A stretch of DNA of 64,000 nucleotides from Boswellia sacra (GCA_013180625.2 SNVD02013728.1:124001-188000), one strand, 5' to 3'. Shown: positions 12,189 to 24,657, counted from the stretch's first letter. Numbers and translations are program-made. The notes: generated from the letters alone by a model not told the origin.

Positions 12189-14275
12189 TATATATATATA
12201 TATATTCAGGTCAAGATTTTAACGTAATATTCAGGTCAAGATTGGCAGCGTGATATAACACACATGGACCACAAAAACAAGAATTAAGGCGAGGAGAGGA
12301 CTGATGAAGGCACTCTGACTTGGATTGTAGCACAATGCTTTCAACCCTCAGTTTCCTTTTTTTTTTTTTTGTTTTATTTTTTGAACATTCAAGCTTACAC
12401 GTCCATCAAAGTCATGTCATTTTGGAATTTAGAACAAAATTGATTTGAGAACGATCTGACGTGCCTAACCCTCCCAAAAGTTTTCTGTCTGATAATAATA
12501 ATCTCAAAATACATGAATTTGAGAACACTTCTTGCATTTCTTCTTTGTCATAGAAGTTACAGGTCCAATTAGCATTTGATTACTATCATGCTCGTGTATG
12601 ATGAATCAGATGATTGAAATGACATGTTTACTCAAAATCTAAAGTGAAATGGAAGTCATTTATGGCATTTGATTACTATCATGTTTGGTCACGCAATGTG
12701 GAATACTCTGTAAGTAAACAGTTTAGGTCCCTAGTCTTGGTCACCATAGACTTCATATAGCTCCAATATCCTTTACTGTAAAGTCATTCTTGACTAACTG
12801 GTTCCATAAATAGGGAGAGAGAGAGAGAGATGCTGACATTCTAGCTACATATATAGTCTTAACATTTACCTATAATATTGCAGATGTTTTAAGGAGACAA
12901 TATAACGTAGACAATATAACATTTACATGCAAGCTTTTTTCTACAGCAAAATAAAACTATCATAATATATAGAGCTGGTGGGTGCACAACTGTAGAGAAA
13001 CTTGCAGCGATGAAAATGGAATAACGTAGAAGAAAGCCAGCAAAAAAGCTTCAGTTCTAAGCTTAGTGTCTTCCCAACCCAAGAAAATCAAAATCTTTTT
13101 CTTTTGTTAATTGTTTAAGATAGAATTAATTGTACGTTTAGCAGAAGCAATAATCTATTAAGAGAAATATTTTTCTAACATGGAATGTGTACCATAGCCT
13201 TTTACCCATAATGATCAATAAAATCATGGCTCAAACTACATCACATATTGCTGGGTTACAATGACATTGATCCCTAAGCATAGTTTCTAACATGGTTGTA
13301 TATGATGAATTTGGATGATTGAAATGACATTTTTAATAAAAAATTGATATGAAATGAAGTCTTGGTCATGCAGTGTGGGATACGATCGATCAATAAATAT
13401 ATCAGTGCCCAAGTCTTGCTTAACATATACAGAAATTATGATTTGCATTCTTGTGGTTTGAAAGCTGCAGGCAGTAGAGAACTAGCCATAAATATATGAT
13501 CAAACTAACTGGGTCCATAACTTCATTTGGAAAAAAAGGGGATAAATATTCAGGTCAAGATTGGCAGCGTGAAATAATACATGCGTGGACCACAATAACG
13601 TGAATTAAGGTGAGAAGAGGATTGAAGCAACTGTGACTTGGACTGTAGCACAATGCTTTAAATCCTCATTTCATTTTTTCAATATTCAGACTTATGTGTA
13701 CATCAAAGTCGTTTTAGAATTTATAATAAAATTGATGTAAGAACAATCTGGCATGCCTAACGGGGGTGGGGACTTGGAAAACTTAGACGTCCAGGGCCGG
13801 GGAATTGTGCAGAAAACCAGAAAAATTGGGTGAGGTTGGGGGGCACTTTTTTTACCTGGTCAAAGCCAGAGCCGGAGTTAGGGCCGGGGCCGAGGACCCG
13901 GAATTAGACCCGTAATTGAATATGGGGTATGGAATTGAAATTAGGATTATGTTGAATTACTTTCATATCCTATAATTAGCAATATTTACTTCTAAACCCT
14001 AATTTAATTTTAAGCCCATATCCTACTTCTTTTAGCCTAACCGCCCAAGGCCCAAAGCCCAGCCCATGCCTAAATTTTAAGCCCATATCATACTTCTAAA
14101 CCCTTATTTACCATGCGCTACCATTAAGCTATAGCCCACTTTTCTTTTAATTATCAACGTAAAAAATTATATATGTTTTACAAAAGGCACCAAAATTTAA
14201 AAAATATATATATACAAACGGGTTTTAATTCCAAGTTATTAGAAAACCTAGTCCAAAAAAAAAAATTAAGAGGAA
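11781..14275. repeat. 2.5-kb noncoding tandem duplication, unit 1
   Basis: Unit 1 begins with CTTTTTGCAGAAATAACGGTC and is repeated from 14276. Shared blocks in the same order include AGAGGGATCCATAACAA (11979 and 14711), a TTGGCAGCG...ACATGGACCACAA block, CCTAACCCTCCCAAAAG (12467 and 15071), GGCTCAAACTACATCACAT (13230 and 15386) and a GC-rich GGCCGGGG block (about 13780 and 15900). No coding sequence is evident. Confidence 0.85.
12152..12205. repeat. (CA)n followed by (TA)n microsatellite
   Basis: CA run 12152..12186, then a TA run to 12205. It is absent from the matching place in unit 2, so it arose or was lost after the duplication. Confidence 0.95.
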
Positions 14276-16345
14276 TTGTCTTTTGCAGAAATAATGGTCC
14301 TTCCTTCTTCCTTTTACACAAAGATACTAGATGTGCGAGGCAACAAACTGTGTCATCCAAGAGAAAAAATAAAGAGGAGATATAGGTATTTACAAAAAGA
14401 AATATCAAGAGAATTTCCTATAATCCATGTCTGACCAACTCTTAACTTTTGTTGATACCAAGAAGGGACTTGAAGGAGGATGACCCATGTTTACATTACA
14501 CTTGATCATATTAATTATACACATATATAAGTGGAATCTATACATAACATTTTTATGGTATATATTCGGGGTCAAGATAAATAAAATATCGGCCACAAAA
14601 ACGTGATAAGTCTGTGAAGCAAAAGAGACTTATACCATAATTCATATCTTAATTCTGCTTATATGAACAATTAGCATAAGCTCAGGATTAAGTCTAGAGC
14701 TCTTAGTCCAGAGGGATCCATAACAAGGATAAGGAAGGACTACAAATGCTCCTGCCAATTTCATTTCAAAATAGGCATTTACTAACTTTTATTTTATCTC
14801 TTCTGTTAATCCGTGTGAAGTAAAAGAGACTTAACATAATAATCAGGTCAAGATTGGCAGCGCGAACTAACACATGGACCACAAAAACATGAATTAAGGC
14901 GAGGAGAGGACTGAAGCAACTCTGACTTGGATTGTAGAATAATGCTTTCAACCCTCAGTTTCAAATTTTTTTTTTTGTTTTATTTTTTGAACATTCAAGC
15001 TTACATGACCATCAAAGTCATGTCATTTTGGAATTTATAACAAAATTGATTTGAGAACGATCTGACGTGCCTAACCCTCCCAAAAGTTTTCTGTCTGATA
15101 ATAATAATCTCAAAATACATGAATTTTAGAACACTTCTTGCATTTCTTCTTTGTCGTTTGAAGTTACAGGTCCAATTAGCATTTGATTACTATCATGCTT
15201 GTATATAATATATCAGATGATTGAAATGACATGTTTACTCAAAATCTAAAGTGAAATGGAAGTCATTTATGGCATTTTATTACTATCCTGTAAGGTCATG
15301 CAGTGTGGAATACTCTGTCAGTAAATAGTTTAGGTCCCAAGTCTTAGTCACCATAGACTTCACATATCCTTTGCTGTAAATCATGGCTCAAACTACATCA
15401 CATATTGCTGGGTTACAATGACATTGATCCCTAAGCATAGTTACTAACATGGTTGTATATGATGAATTGGATGATTGAAATGACATTTTTAATTAAAAAA
15501 AAAAAAATTGATATGAAATGAAGTCTTGGTCATGCAATATGGGATACCATCGATCAATAAACATTTCAGTGCCCAAGTCTTGCTTAACATATATAGAAAT
15601 TATGATTTGCATTCTTGTGGTGTGAAAGCTGCAGGCATACTAGAGAACTAGCCATACATATATGATTAAACTAACTGGGTCCATAACTTCATTTGGAAAA
15701 AAAGGGTGGACCACAATAACGTGAATTAAGGTGAGGAGAGGATTGAAGCAACTGTGACTTGGACTGTAGCACAATGCTTTAAATCCTCATTTCATTTTTT
15801 TAATATTCAGACTTACGTGTACATCAAAGTCGTTTTGGAATTTATAACAAAATTGATGTAAGAACAATCTGACATGCCTAACGGGGGTGGGGACTCGGAA
15901 AACTCAGACGTCTGGGGCCAGGGAATTGTGCAGAAAACCAGAAAAATTGGCCGGGGTTAGGGAGCGCTTTTTTTACCCGATCAGAGCAGGAGCCGAAGCC
16001 GGAGCCGGGGTCGAGGTAGCCGAGGACCCGGAATTGGACTCGTAATTGAACCTAGGGTATGGAATTGAAATTAGGATTATGTTAAATTAATTCCATATCC
16101 TCTAATTAGCAATATTTACTTCTAAACCCAAATTTAATTTTAAGCCCATGTGCTAATTCTTTCGGCCTAACTGCCCCAGGCCCTAAGCCCAGCCCATGCC
16201 CAAAATTTAAGCCCGTATCACACTTCTAAACTCTAAACCCATTTTGCTTTCAATTATCAAAGTAAAAGCACTACCTTTAGGCTATACCCCATTTTGCTTT
16301 CAATTATCAAAGTAAAAAATTATATATATTTTATAAAAGGCCCCA

Positions 16346-16394
<49 letters not shown>

Positions 16395-16500
16395 AAATCT
16401 AGGTTTTAATTCTAAGTTATTGGAAAACCTGGTCTCCAAAAAAAAAATTCTGAGGAATTTTCTAGGATCTGATTTAGAAATTTGGCCATTCCTATGCCTA
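14276..16500. repeat. 2.5-kb noncoding tandem duplication, unit 2
   Basis: Diverged second copy of 11781..14275. The order of blocks is kept, with indels of up to a few hundred bases. From about 16440 to 16640 a third, shorter piece resembles the CCTAACCCTCCCAAAAG region again, suggesting a further partial unit. Confidence 0.82.
16348..16394. repeat. (AT)n then (CA)n microsatellite
   Basis: AT run 16348..16379 followed by a CA run to 16394, at the place where unit 1 has a short ATATATATATA stretch. Confidence 0.95.
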
Positions 16501-16639
16501 ACCCTCCCAAAAGTTTTGTCTGGTAACAATAGTAACCATAATCTCAAAATTGGTTTCAATCATACATGAATTTAAGAATAGTTCCTACGGTTCTTTTTGG
16601 CCCTTGAAGTTATGGGTGCAATTAGCATTTGATTACTAT

Positions 16640-17760
16640 CATGTTCATATAATGAATGAGCACATTTAGCATGTTTATTAATAATAAACTCATTGTCATC
16701 TAAATCTATTGACAATAAGCCTTACCTTTAATGCTTTGTTTTTGTACTTTTTTTTCTCCTATAACTGAGCCAGATGAAGTAAAGAAGCTTGGTTATAGTG
16801 TTAGTAGTTGACTATTAGTCTAAGACTTGCATTTGCTTATGTTTTGACAAAACTTTTTCTTTCTATTTGTCCTTTTCATTTGTTCTTCCCCATCTATTTG
16901 AGTACTTCTGGTTTAGCATTGGCATATATACCACTTTCTACTACGCTTTTCCCTTTTACTGTTTGGTTCAATGGGCAAAATGTCCAATGACAGATTTAAG
17001 GGGGAAAAAAGTTAATCATCACAAACCCTTTACTAATTCTAATTAATTCTATAAAAAATTTTGGCTATGGAGCTAGGTACACCAAATGACCCATTGCATA
17101 AAAGTTAATCAATCATCAAGGTGGGCCAAGAGGACACCAATTAAATGATGTAAAAGCACACATACATGTTTATATTAGAATTGACAATATATGTGGAGAA
17201 GGGAGGGTTCAATAGGGGGAAATTTAAAATAATTGACTGTAGCGGGAGCTTCAAATATGTGAAGACATTGTGGCCAAGTTGGAAAAGGGGGTGGCCTTTT
17301 AGAAGAAGAAATATGGACATATAGTATCAGCTATTATTCACTATAATAAAACATATTAAAACATCCCAATTGAATACATATTGATTTGTAGCTGATGATA
17401 TTGAAACATCACAGAGCTAGAACCAAGAAAAGGACTAGCAAAAGCTCTCACAGAGCTTATGGACATTTTTGGATTATAAGTTTTAACATTTTTGTAGTTG
17501 CTTGATGTTGTATTGAGTCAAGTTATCAATGAGATCTAGTGTTGCCTTTTTTTTTTTTTCAATTTGAAAGTTAAGATAAGTTCTATTTTCTATTTTGTTC
17601 TCATGAAATTTATGCACGAAATTTATAAATCTTTAGTTAAGTTCTATTTTGACAAAAATCTTTATCTTTAGCTTAGAGTAACTTTTTCCTTATTTATTGA
17701 TTTTTTTTTTAAAATCAACTGCTTTGATACTAAATTAACTTTTAACAGACGTGAAATTGC
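16640..17760. other. Intergenic, no gene seen
   Basis: AT-rich sequence with poly-T stretches. No conserved open frame on either strand. Confidence 0.55.
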
Positions 17761-17769
17761 AAATTCTTG

Positions 17770-18335
17770 TTATTTTAAAATTGGGGTGTGATTATTTTTC
17801 TTTCATAAATTTAAAAATCAGGGGTCAAATAGTAATTTTTGTGTCAATATAGAATTTGGTGGAAAGCAGGGGTAAAATTTCAAAATCAAGTGTGAAATAT
17901 AATTTTCCATCATTTTAAAATCAAGGGGGAAATGTAATTTTCCATCATTTAAAAATCAGTGGTGAAATATGATTTACATATTTAAAAATCAAGGTTGATA
18001 TGTAATTTGTCATCAATTCAAAATCAGGTGGATTGTAATTTTCCTTTCATTAAAAATCAAGGGTAAAATGGTGATTTGAATAAATTATAAATAAAATCGT
18101 AATTCAATTAAAAATGTTTTAAAAGTAAAATTGTGTTTTAAATCAATTTAAAAAATTGGGACAAAATGATAATTTTGTTTAAAATGTTTTAAAAGTAAAA
18201 TTGTGATTTGAATCAATTTTAAAAGTAGGGGTAAAATGAAATTTTGTTAAAAATGTTTTAAAAGTAAAATTGCAATTTGAATCAATTTTAAAAATATGGG
18301 TAAAATGGTAATTTTGTTAAAAATTTATATTTCTT
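17770..18335. repeat. Diverged AT-rich minisatellite
   Basis: A degenerate phrase AAAATCAGGGGTAAAATGGTAATTTT recurs about every 40 bases from 17810 to 18080. It then changes to a longer unit built on AAAATGTTTTAAAAGTAAAATTG with start points near 18109, 18184 and 18249. The two unit types share a GGTAAAATGGTAATTTT-like core, so the second seems to derive from the first. Confidence 0.75.
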
Positions 18336-18399
18336 AAAACATATAGTTTTTTGTATCGACAAGATAGCCGACCCAAATGGATGGCATAAAAGGCCTTCT

Positions 18400-19216
18400 A
18401 AATCAGCAAGCTTATCGACACAAAAGACTGTCCCCTGACGCAAGCCGCCTTATCAAATTTAAGGTCCCTTATTCTTATGTTCGTTGAAAACAGCCGCAAC
18501 CCTGATGCAAAAAGTCTTTCATGTTGGTTTACGTTTACCTCGACCCGAAAGACCTTTTTCTTGTAATGCTTGAAGTAGGGTTTCCAGCTGGAGAGAAATG
18601 ATCGGTAGTTGTACTGTCACGAAAATTTATCAAACTGCAGGCTTCCTTCACTGCATGAGGACCTGGTGGTTCCATAGTCGGTCTTTGAAATATGGAGGCT
18701 CTTGAGAAGTAGTGATTCCACGTAGGGTTGCACTTTGTGAGTGCCTTATAAGTGCTCTCGAGCATATCAGGCAATACACTAGATAGAATAGCCTACAACA
18801 ACACATTTCACATCCAAGCCAAATAATTAGACAATGCATGCTGAATTCCTATATATTCTCTAGTACTCTTAAAATAGTTCACCAAATTACCTCTGCAATT
18901 TCGTCGTTACTAGGCCGTATATCTTTGAAGTAACCATATGCAATGCAATAGAAAGGAACTAATTAGGATTAAAACAATATAAAGAAACAGAATGCCAAGT
19001 CATGAATTGCAAAACAGGCAAACAGTTAAAACTCCAACCAAAGACAAATTACACTGAAATCAACCACAAAATTATTAGACTCATAAAAGTCTAAAATATT
19101 TGGCAGAGTTGTACCATTTTCTGATATTGCAGTGGCTACTGATTCTTTATCAACGGAATTCCCAATGCATTTGGTGCAGTCATAACCAACAATGTCAAAA
19201 GCTTGCATATTGAAGA
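18400..19216 (-). pseudogene. Aconitate hydratase (aconitase) pseudogene fragment with a retained intron
   Basis: Three pieces on the minus strand match the C-terminal half of plant aconitase. Piece 1 (19116..19208) reads DIVGYDCTKCIGNS then ESVATAISEN, like the HIVGYGCTTCIGNS cluster-ligand region. Piece 2 (18891..18942) reads YFKDIRPSNDEIAE. Piece 3 (from 18792 down) reads SSVLPDMLESTYKALTKCNP, then PPGPHAVKEACSLINF and a STTTDHFSPAG match to the TTDHISPAG motif. Pieces 2 and 3 are separated by a 98-bp GT...AG intron (18793..18890). The exon coding the NRNFEGR region is missing, and there are frameshifts around EPPYFKD and after the SPAG motif. It cannot code for a working enzyme. The kept intron points to DNA-level duplication rather than retroposition. 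Confidence 0.88.
18793..18890 (-). other. Retained intron in the aconitase pseudogene
   Basis: Donor GAG|GTAATT and acceptor TTGTTGTAG|GC lie exactly between the residues that are adjacent in plant aconitase (NEEVAEVV..SSVLPDM type sequence). Confidence 0.75.
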
Positions 19217-19422
19217 AACACTACAAGTCTACAAGAAAAGAAAAGAAAACAAATATGTTACTAAGATTGCAGTGTGCGCATATATAGGTAAAGATTGACA
19301 GCATATAAATAATATATTATATATAGCTTATTAGTGATTATCTGAACTCGGAAAAGAAAGAAAGAAAAGTATATGAGTTACAAAGGAGGTTTCTGGGATC
19401 ACTCTCTGGCGATGCAGAAGTA

Positions 19423-19635
19423 TCACAATACCCGAGACAGAGCGACAGCCGCAGTCAAGAACACCTCTGCGCCTTCGTTGCCAATTCCATAACCTCTCTG
19501 CCTATGCAGTTTTCCTCGTTGGGTCAATCTCATCGCCAGAAAAGATGCCATAAAGATGACTATCGAATCAGTTGGAGGAATGCCTTTTGAATACTTCTTA
19601 TAGGTCTTATAGATCGTTGGTGTTCCTGTCTCCAT
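19423..19635 (-). CDS. Possible small gene, unknown function
   Basis: A 70-residue open frame starts METGTPTIYK and ends in SRVL. It is preceded by a purine/pyrimidine-balanced, GC-richer stretch (19640..19800) resembling a plant 5' UTR. It contains a hydrophobic segment around residues 24 to 35 and several basic residues. I do not recognise the family. It lies just upstream of the aconitase pseudogene on the same strand and could be a spurious frame or a remnant first exon of another gene. Confidence 0.25.
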   Translation of the reverse strand: METGTPTIYKTYKKYSKGIPPTDSIVIFMASFLAMRLTQRGKLHRQRGYGIGNEGAEVFLTAAVALSRVL

Positions 19636-21474
19636 CGTTCGCTTGCAATCAGAGCCGCCAATGGACGTGTCTTTCGGAGACGGGAAAGGTGCATCTTGGA
19701 AACGGTGACTTTCTCTGATTCAGATCAAGATTGGTGGTGGGGCTTTTAAGAGCAGTGGAAGTGGAAGTCGAGTGAAGAAGAAAAGAAGGGAAGCTTTCTT
19801 GAATTTTTTTTGCTTTTCCATCTGAATCTAAGAATGAATAGTAACCGAATAACCGATTTGGCTGACTTCTAATCCCAGGATTCCTCTTTCAGCTGCGAGA
19901 TATATTTAATATAATCCTGTACCGAACATACATTACCATGCAACTTGCTACTGCAGCTCTATAACTCATTAGTAATTTAACGGTTGTATATAACAACCTA
20001 TCTAACAGCAATTAACAATCAATTTAGTGGTTTAGTTAAACCCAATGGTTTCCAACAGTCTCTATTTATCCCGTAATTAAGAATAATTAATTAACGGCCA
20101 ACAAGAGAAAAATATAATGTGGTGGCATATGTTCTTGATACATCTGATAACACTAGAGACATTTACATCCAAGTGAAAACTTGGATCAACACAAGTTTTC
20201 TGAGACCGAAAAAAGAATAAGACTACCATTGTCTTCCGATGATGTGCAAGGTCTGTTACACTGGACAGCCGATGAGCATTGCAAGCCAAAAGTTCAAGGC
20301 AAGCATAAGGTTTCTGGCCAGCCACTTGGAGATTTTTGGGAGATAAATTACAGCTTAATAGAAATATTGGAAGAGTTAGTTTGTGTTGTGATCAATTAAT
20401 GCAAGCTTCTTTAAAGAATGTCTTAACTTATGATAGTTTCAATCTGAAGCTGGTTGTGGAGAGTTGCAGCAGTAGTGCAGATATCATAGTCTTGCACCTT
20501 AATGGTGATTTGTATTTTGGTGAAGTAAGAAGCTAAGGAGCATTGAGGGTGAAAATTATTCGGTTCGTTTCGTTAAAGTGAAGAAAATCTTAAATTTTTA
20601 AGCATCAAATATTTTCCTTATATGTAAGGTAAAAGCCATCATCCTTTGTTATACAAAACAAGGTCAAGCATATTACATGTGATTATGGTTGCTCTGTTTT
20701 CTTTGTTCATCTCTGATTCTTTTTGATATTTAAGCTTTTACAAATTAGTATAAAATTAATAAATCTAGAAATATAATTTACTAATGACTCACGCAATACA
20801 ATTCTAAAAATATGCCACTCTTTATTGGTTCATTTTTGTTATGCACATCCCCTATATAGGAGATTAATTCCTAGATCAGTCCTGTTTTGTGTTGTATAAT
20901 ATTCTCTTGATTCGGGCACTGGGGAGAGCTAAGGGTTTAGGCTAATAATCATCTCACCTTTATTATATTCCAAAGTAATTATCTGCTAAAGGGAAAATAT
21001 TTAAAATGGAAGATATGGTAGAAAATAAAGGAAATTGTGAATGGATTCTTTTTAATTTTTAGCTTTCACTTAAATGCAAAGTTAATGTTATACCATTTAT
21101 TCAATGTGACATAATTCATCATCGTTTATTTCATTAATACCTCATATTAATCTTTCCATTCACTTGATATCACATAAATTTTGTGTACAAACTTTGTATT
21201 CAGAATTTGTATGTGTAGCATTATCGGTAAAACAAATAAAAAATAACAAGTACTCAACCTTATTCGTATTCCTATTGTAATTTTTTAATGGGATTAAACA
21301 CTTTACACACACCATATATAAAATTAAATATCAAGTATATATAAATATATACACTTCTTCACTATTATCTCCCCATCAATGATTGGGAAAATGTGAAGAA
21401 TAAAATATCGCAGTATTTGACTCGTTTTTTGCAGATTTTGACCTATTTCTTGAATATTTGCACAGAGGAGGAGA
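19636..21474. other. Intergenic, no supported gene
   Basis: It includes the GC-richer stretch at 19640..19800 and then AT-rich DNA. Open frames at 20181..20536 and 20077..20325 overlap on opposite strands and match nothing I recognise. Confidence 0.5.
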
Positions 21475-22765
21475 ATAATGGGGAATACTCAGAATGGCAG
21501 AATATCCCTACGGATATATGGCATAATATGGTGCAGCCTGTTAAGTTTAGGTGATTCTGTTCATGTGAGCGCTGCGTTCACGTCTTGGAGATTACTCTCC
21601 AAGGAAAACAACACTTTCATCACGACGTCTCAAGTTCTGTGGTTGAACCTCCCTCATGATGAACAAAGCTATTTTCCATGGTTGCGGCTCCCTCATCATC
21701 GAAACATCAAAGTTTGAATTCATGACTTTCGTGAAAACAGATTCTAGTATTTCATTCTTCCCAGGAATCTCAAAGGAGATTGGTATTGTGGATCTTCCAA
21801 AGGTTGGCTTCTAATCGTCAAGGCACCCCAACTCTATCCTCGAATGTTTCTTTACAATCAAATTTCAGGTAACCAATTTAAGCTTCCTCAATTTCGCCAA
21901 CTTTCCATATTTCCTAACGCAATTCGATATTATGAACTTGACATTGTGAGACATGCAGAGTTCATGACCAAAGTTGACTGACCATTGGGAGAGACACAGC
22001 TTGTTAGTAAAGTTGAATGGCATCAAGAGATATTAATGTAGATGATCCCAACTCATCAGGTATAGTTGCAGCAATCTTCTTTAGTGGTCTTGTATTGGCA
22101 TTATGTAGGCCAAGACACAAGACAGGGACCATATCACTCAAATACAAAATGAATGAGAGTTGTTTTTAGAGACATCTTATTTTTTAATGAAAAATTGCAT
22201 CCATTGATCTCCTTCGATCATAATGCTCGCAAAGTAGTCGATTTTCAAATATGCAGTATCAACATAGGAGGTCATGATGTTATTTTTAACCTGACATACT
22301 TTCAAAATCCCAAAATAGATTACATCTATCCTGAGGATCATCAAAGTATAGCTCAACTATGTGGAACAGGAGACTTTTCATCTTGTTTGGTAGAATCCAA
22401 AGGTGAGCTGTTGATTAATTGTTCGTAAAATTAAGCTGGTGGTTTTCAATTATATACAAGATAATTGATCCTATTAGTTGTATGAGGCTGATCCGTTAGA
22501 GCTTGAATGACAAGGTACTATTAATTTGTGATAGCAGCAACTACTTCGTTATCAATTCCAGCAACAGCAACAAATAATTTCATTTGACGTACGAAGAAGA
22601 AGAATTGCATCTATTTTTTGGATGATTTTGATTGTTATAAACATAGATAAAAACTATCTGCGTCTCGGGAATCAGGTTTTTTTTGCCTTGAAGATGAGAG
22701 AATTGTTAAATGTTTTCCAAAGGAGCTTATACAAACAGTCCAGCGTGTTGGTTCTCCCCCAACAT
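21475..22765 (+). pseudogene. F-box protein of the DUF295 type, multiply broken
   Basis: Near 21508 the frame reads EWQNIPTDIW, like the WSELPxDI start of an F-box. After a frameshift it continues LGDSVHVSAAFTSWRLLSKE (from about 21543) and a PWLRLP-like segment (about 21680). About 21800..21960 another frame reads GWLLIVKAPQLYPRMFLYN then FKLPQFRQLSIFPN, the SxGWL and LFNPxS region of DUF295 proteins. 22153..22428 gives DILFFNEKL with ARKVVDFQ. 22590..22750 gives NCIYFLDDFDCYKH and GFFCLEDERIV, the family's C-terminal CIYF.DD and VF.LED motifs. At least four frame breaks separate these parts. F-box proteins of this kind are thought to be SCF ubiquitin-ligase substrate adaptors. This copy is dead. 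Confidence 0.82.
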
Positions 22766-23660
22766 AAAGTACATTTAGCAAGATGTATGCGTATATACGA
22801 TGAAGATTTTCAATTGGTGAATGAAGCCGCAGTATTTGATTTTCTTATGTTATTAATTTTTAACCATCATAATTTTCGTTATGATTTTGTTATCTCTCTC
22901 TCTTTATATTTATATACACACACATATTCCTTTTCTCTTTTTGTTGTTAATTGTGGTTTGTTTGGAAAGGAAATTGTTTATTTTAATTTCCTAAAATATA
23001 AGTAGAAAATCATCATTATTCTGTTAAACAAATTAAAGACAAGTCATATCAAGCATATTATAGCACATGCGATTACGAAAAATTCCCCAGATTATTCCTT
23101 CCTGTTTTGTATTGTTTAATTCCTTTTTTTTTTTTACACAAATTTTCATAATTATTTATATCTCGTATTCACATTAATCTGTAGACATTTATGTATTTTC
23201 CAAATTTTTTTTATAAAGCTAAACTTAAAAACTTTATATATAAACTTTTGTTTATAAACTGATTTGTCATATAAGTGAATACAGAAGAATGAATATCCAA
23301 AAGGAGTGAGGCTATGTTCATAAATAGTAATGTCACACTACTTTGTATACAAAAATCAGTATACATAATTTATAAACACATCAATTCTTATAAAATATTT
23401 GTAAGTATAGGATTTGCTATTCTTACTCTTAATATAATTTTGAAAAATGTCTGCATGGTTCAGTCAATTACTGTACGAGCGACGAAAAAACTGGGGGAAT
23501 CAGATCGAATGATTAATCTTCTTCAGCTCCTCAGAATCCATATTGTACAAATAGGCTTGGCACAGCAAGCGCAAAACGCAACACTGTTACTAGCTACCAG
23601 GATATATTTATTGTCGTTGCAGCTCTCCATAATGAGCTTCGGATAGAAAGAATTAACAAA
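22766..23660. other. Intergenic, AT-rich, no supported gene
   Basis: It contains a long TA- and T-rich stretch (22840..23260) and short frames with no recognisable motif. Confidence 0.5.
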
Positions 23661-23666
23661 CGGATT

Positions 23667-23805
23667 TGAAAGGAGTTGGTCTATGCACCATTGTTAAGAG
23701 AAAGATGGTGTGTTGCTTAACCCATATGCTTTCTGCTGACTCCTTCAGAACCCATATGTTCATCTCCTCATTAGAAGCTGGATGCATCCAACAGGCTGAT
23801 CCTCT
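23667..23805 (-). pseudogene. F-box-associated domain fragment
   Basis: On the minus strand one frame reads ASNEEMNIWVLKESAESIWV then KQHTIFL, which resembles the MNIWVLKDY...SWVK.HTI stretch of plant F-box-associated (FBA) domains. The frame is not extended convincingly on either side. This is a short similarity, so the call is tentative. Confidence 0.4.
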
Positions 23806-23942
23806 CATCTCCAGCAAGGAGTAGAGTGGATTACCACCGGGTCTAATTCGTTGGCACGGAAGCTGTATGATTTGCAGAATTTTCTATGGCAATATCCATC
23901 CGCTGAAAAATCTCACAATGTTGAGGATCAAAAGCAGCTTGT

Positions 23943-24260
23943 CAAGCCATTTGGTTAAGGAGAATGTTAGCAGAACTTCAACAAAAGCAAGGGGGAGCAA
24001 CGGCCATATACTGTGACAACAAAGCAACAATCTCCATGACAAAGAATCCAGCTTTTCACAGCAGAACAAAGCATATTGACATTCGCTTCCATTTTATTCG
24101 TGATTTGGTTGCAAAGGAGGAGATTACTTTGAAGGATTGTAGCACAAACAAACAATTGGCTGATGTGCTTACCAAGGCTCTGTCGAAAGAGAAGTTTATC
24201 TACTTCAGATCTCTACTTGATGTTTGCAACATTGAATCAAGGGGGAGTGTTAAAGAATAA
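23943..24260 (+). pseudogene. Ty1/copia RNase H, 3' end of a truncated element
   Basis: The open frame from 23964 (98 residues), preceded in another frame by an AIWLRRML match, contains the copia RNase H signatures YCDNKATISMTKNPAFHSRT and KHIDIRFHFIRD, then ADVLTKAL. The stop codon at 24258..24260 is inside the following LTR, as in several copia lineages. Everything upstream (RT, integrase, gag) is absent, so this is a 5'-truncated remnant. Confidence 0.88.
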
Positions 24261-24657
24261 TTCAAAGTTCATATCCATATATTGCTGCACGTTCCGTTAG
24301 TGGCTAGTCAATCTAGTTGCAAAGTTAGCGGCTGTTAGCGTGTTAGGGGGCAGATTTTAAGGTTGATTTGTTAGAGTTGCAGCCTATGTAAAGGCATGTT
24401 TAGCTCATCAGTCTGCACTGCAAAATAATAAACGTTGACTGTTCTTTTCCCCTCTGTTTGCCCCTGTTTTTTAAGCTGTTTGTGATATTTGTTTCCAAGG
24501 ATCAAAAGTCCCAGTTTCACTATTACCCAATATAATATCCCTTTCACGGAAATGGAGGAGAACTCTACTCTATTTATCCTCTGCAATGATAGAGGTTTCA
24601 GGATCCTCCACCTTCTAGTTTTCGACCATTTTCCAGGATTCACACTATAGATTAACA
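24248..24657 (+). mobile_element. LTR following the truncated copia remnant
   Basis: GGGGGAG (polypurine tract) is followed by TGTTAAAG at 24248, the LTR start. A matching inverted end TTAACA is at 24652..24657, giving a 410-bp candidate. The left boundary is firm; the right one is uncertain, and the LTR may end earlier, near 24430..24500. AATAATAAA at about 24424 could serve as the polyadenylation signal. Confidence 0.55.

Noticed and set aside
20077..20536. Overlapping open frames on both strands that look like a small gene
   Set aside because: No recognisable motif, no supporting neighbour, and the frames contradict one another.
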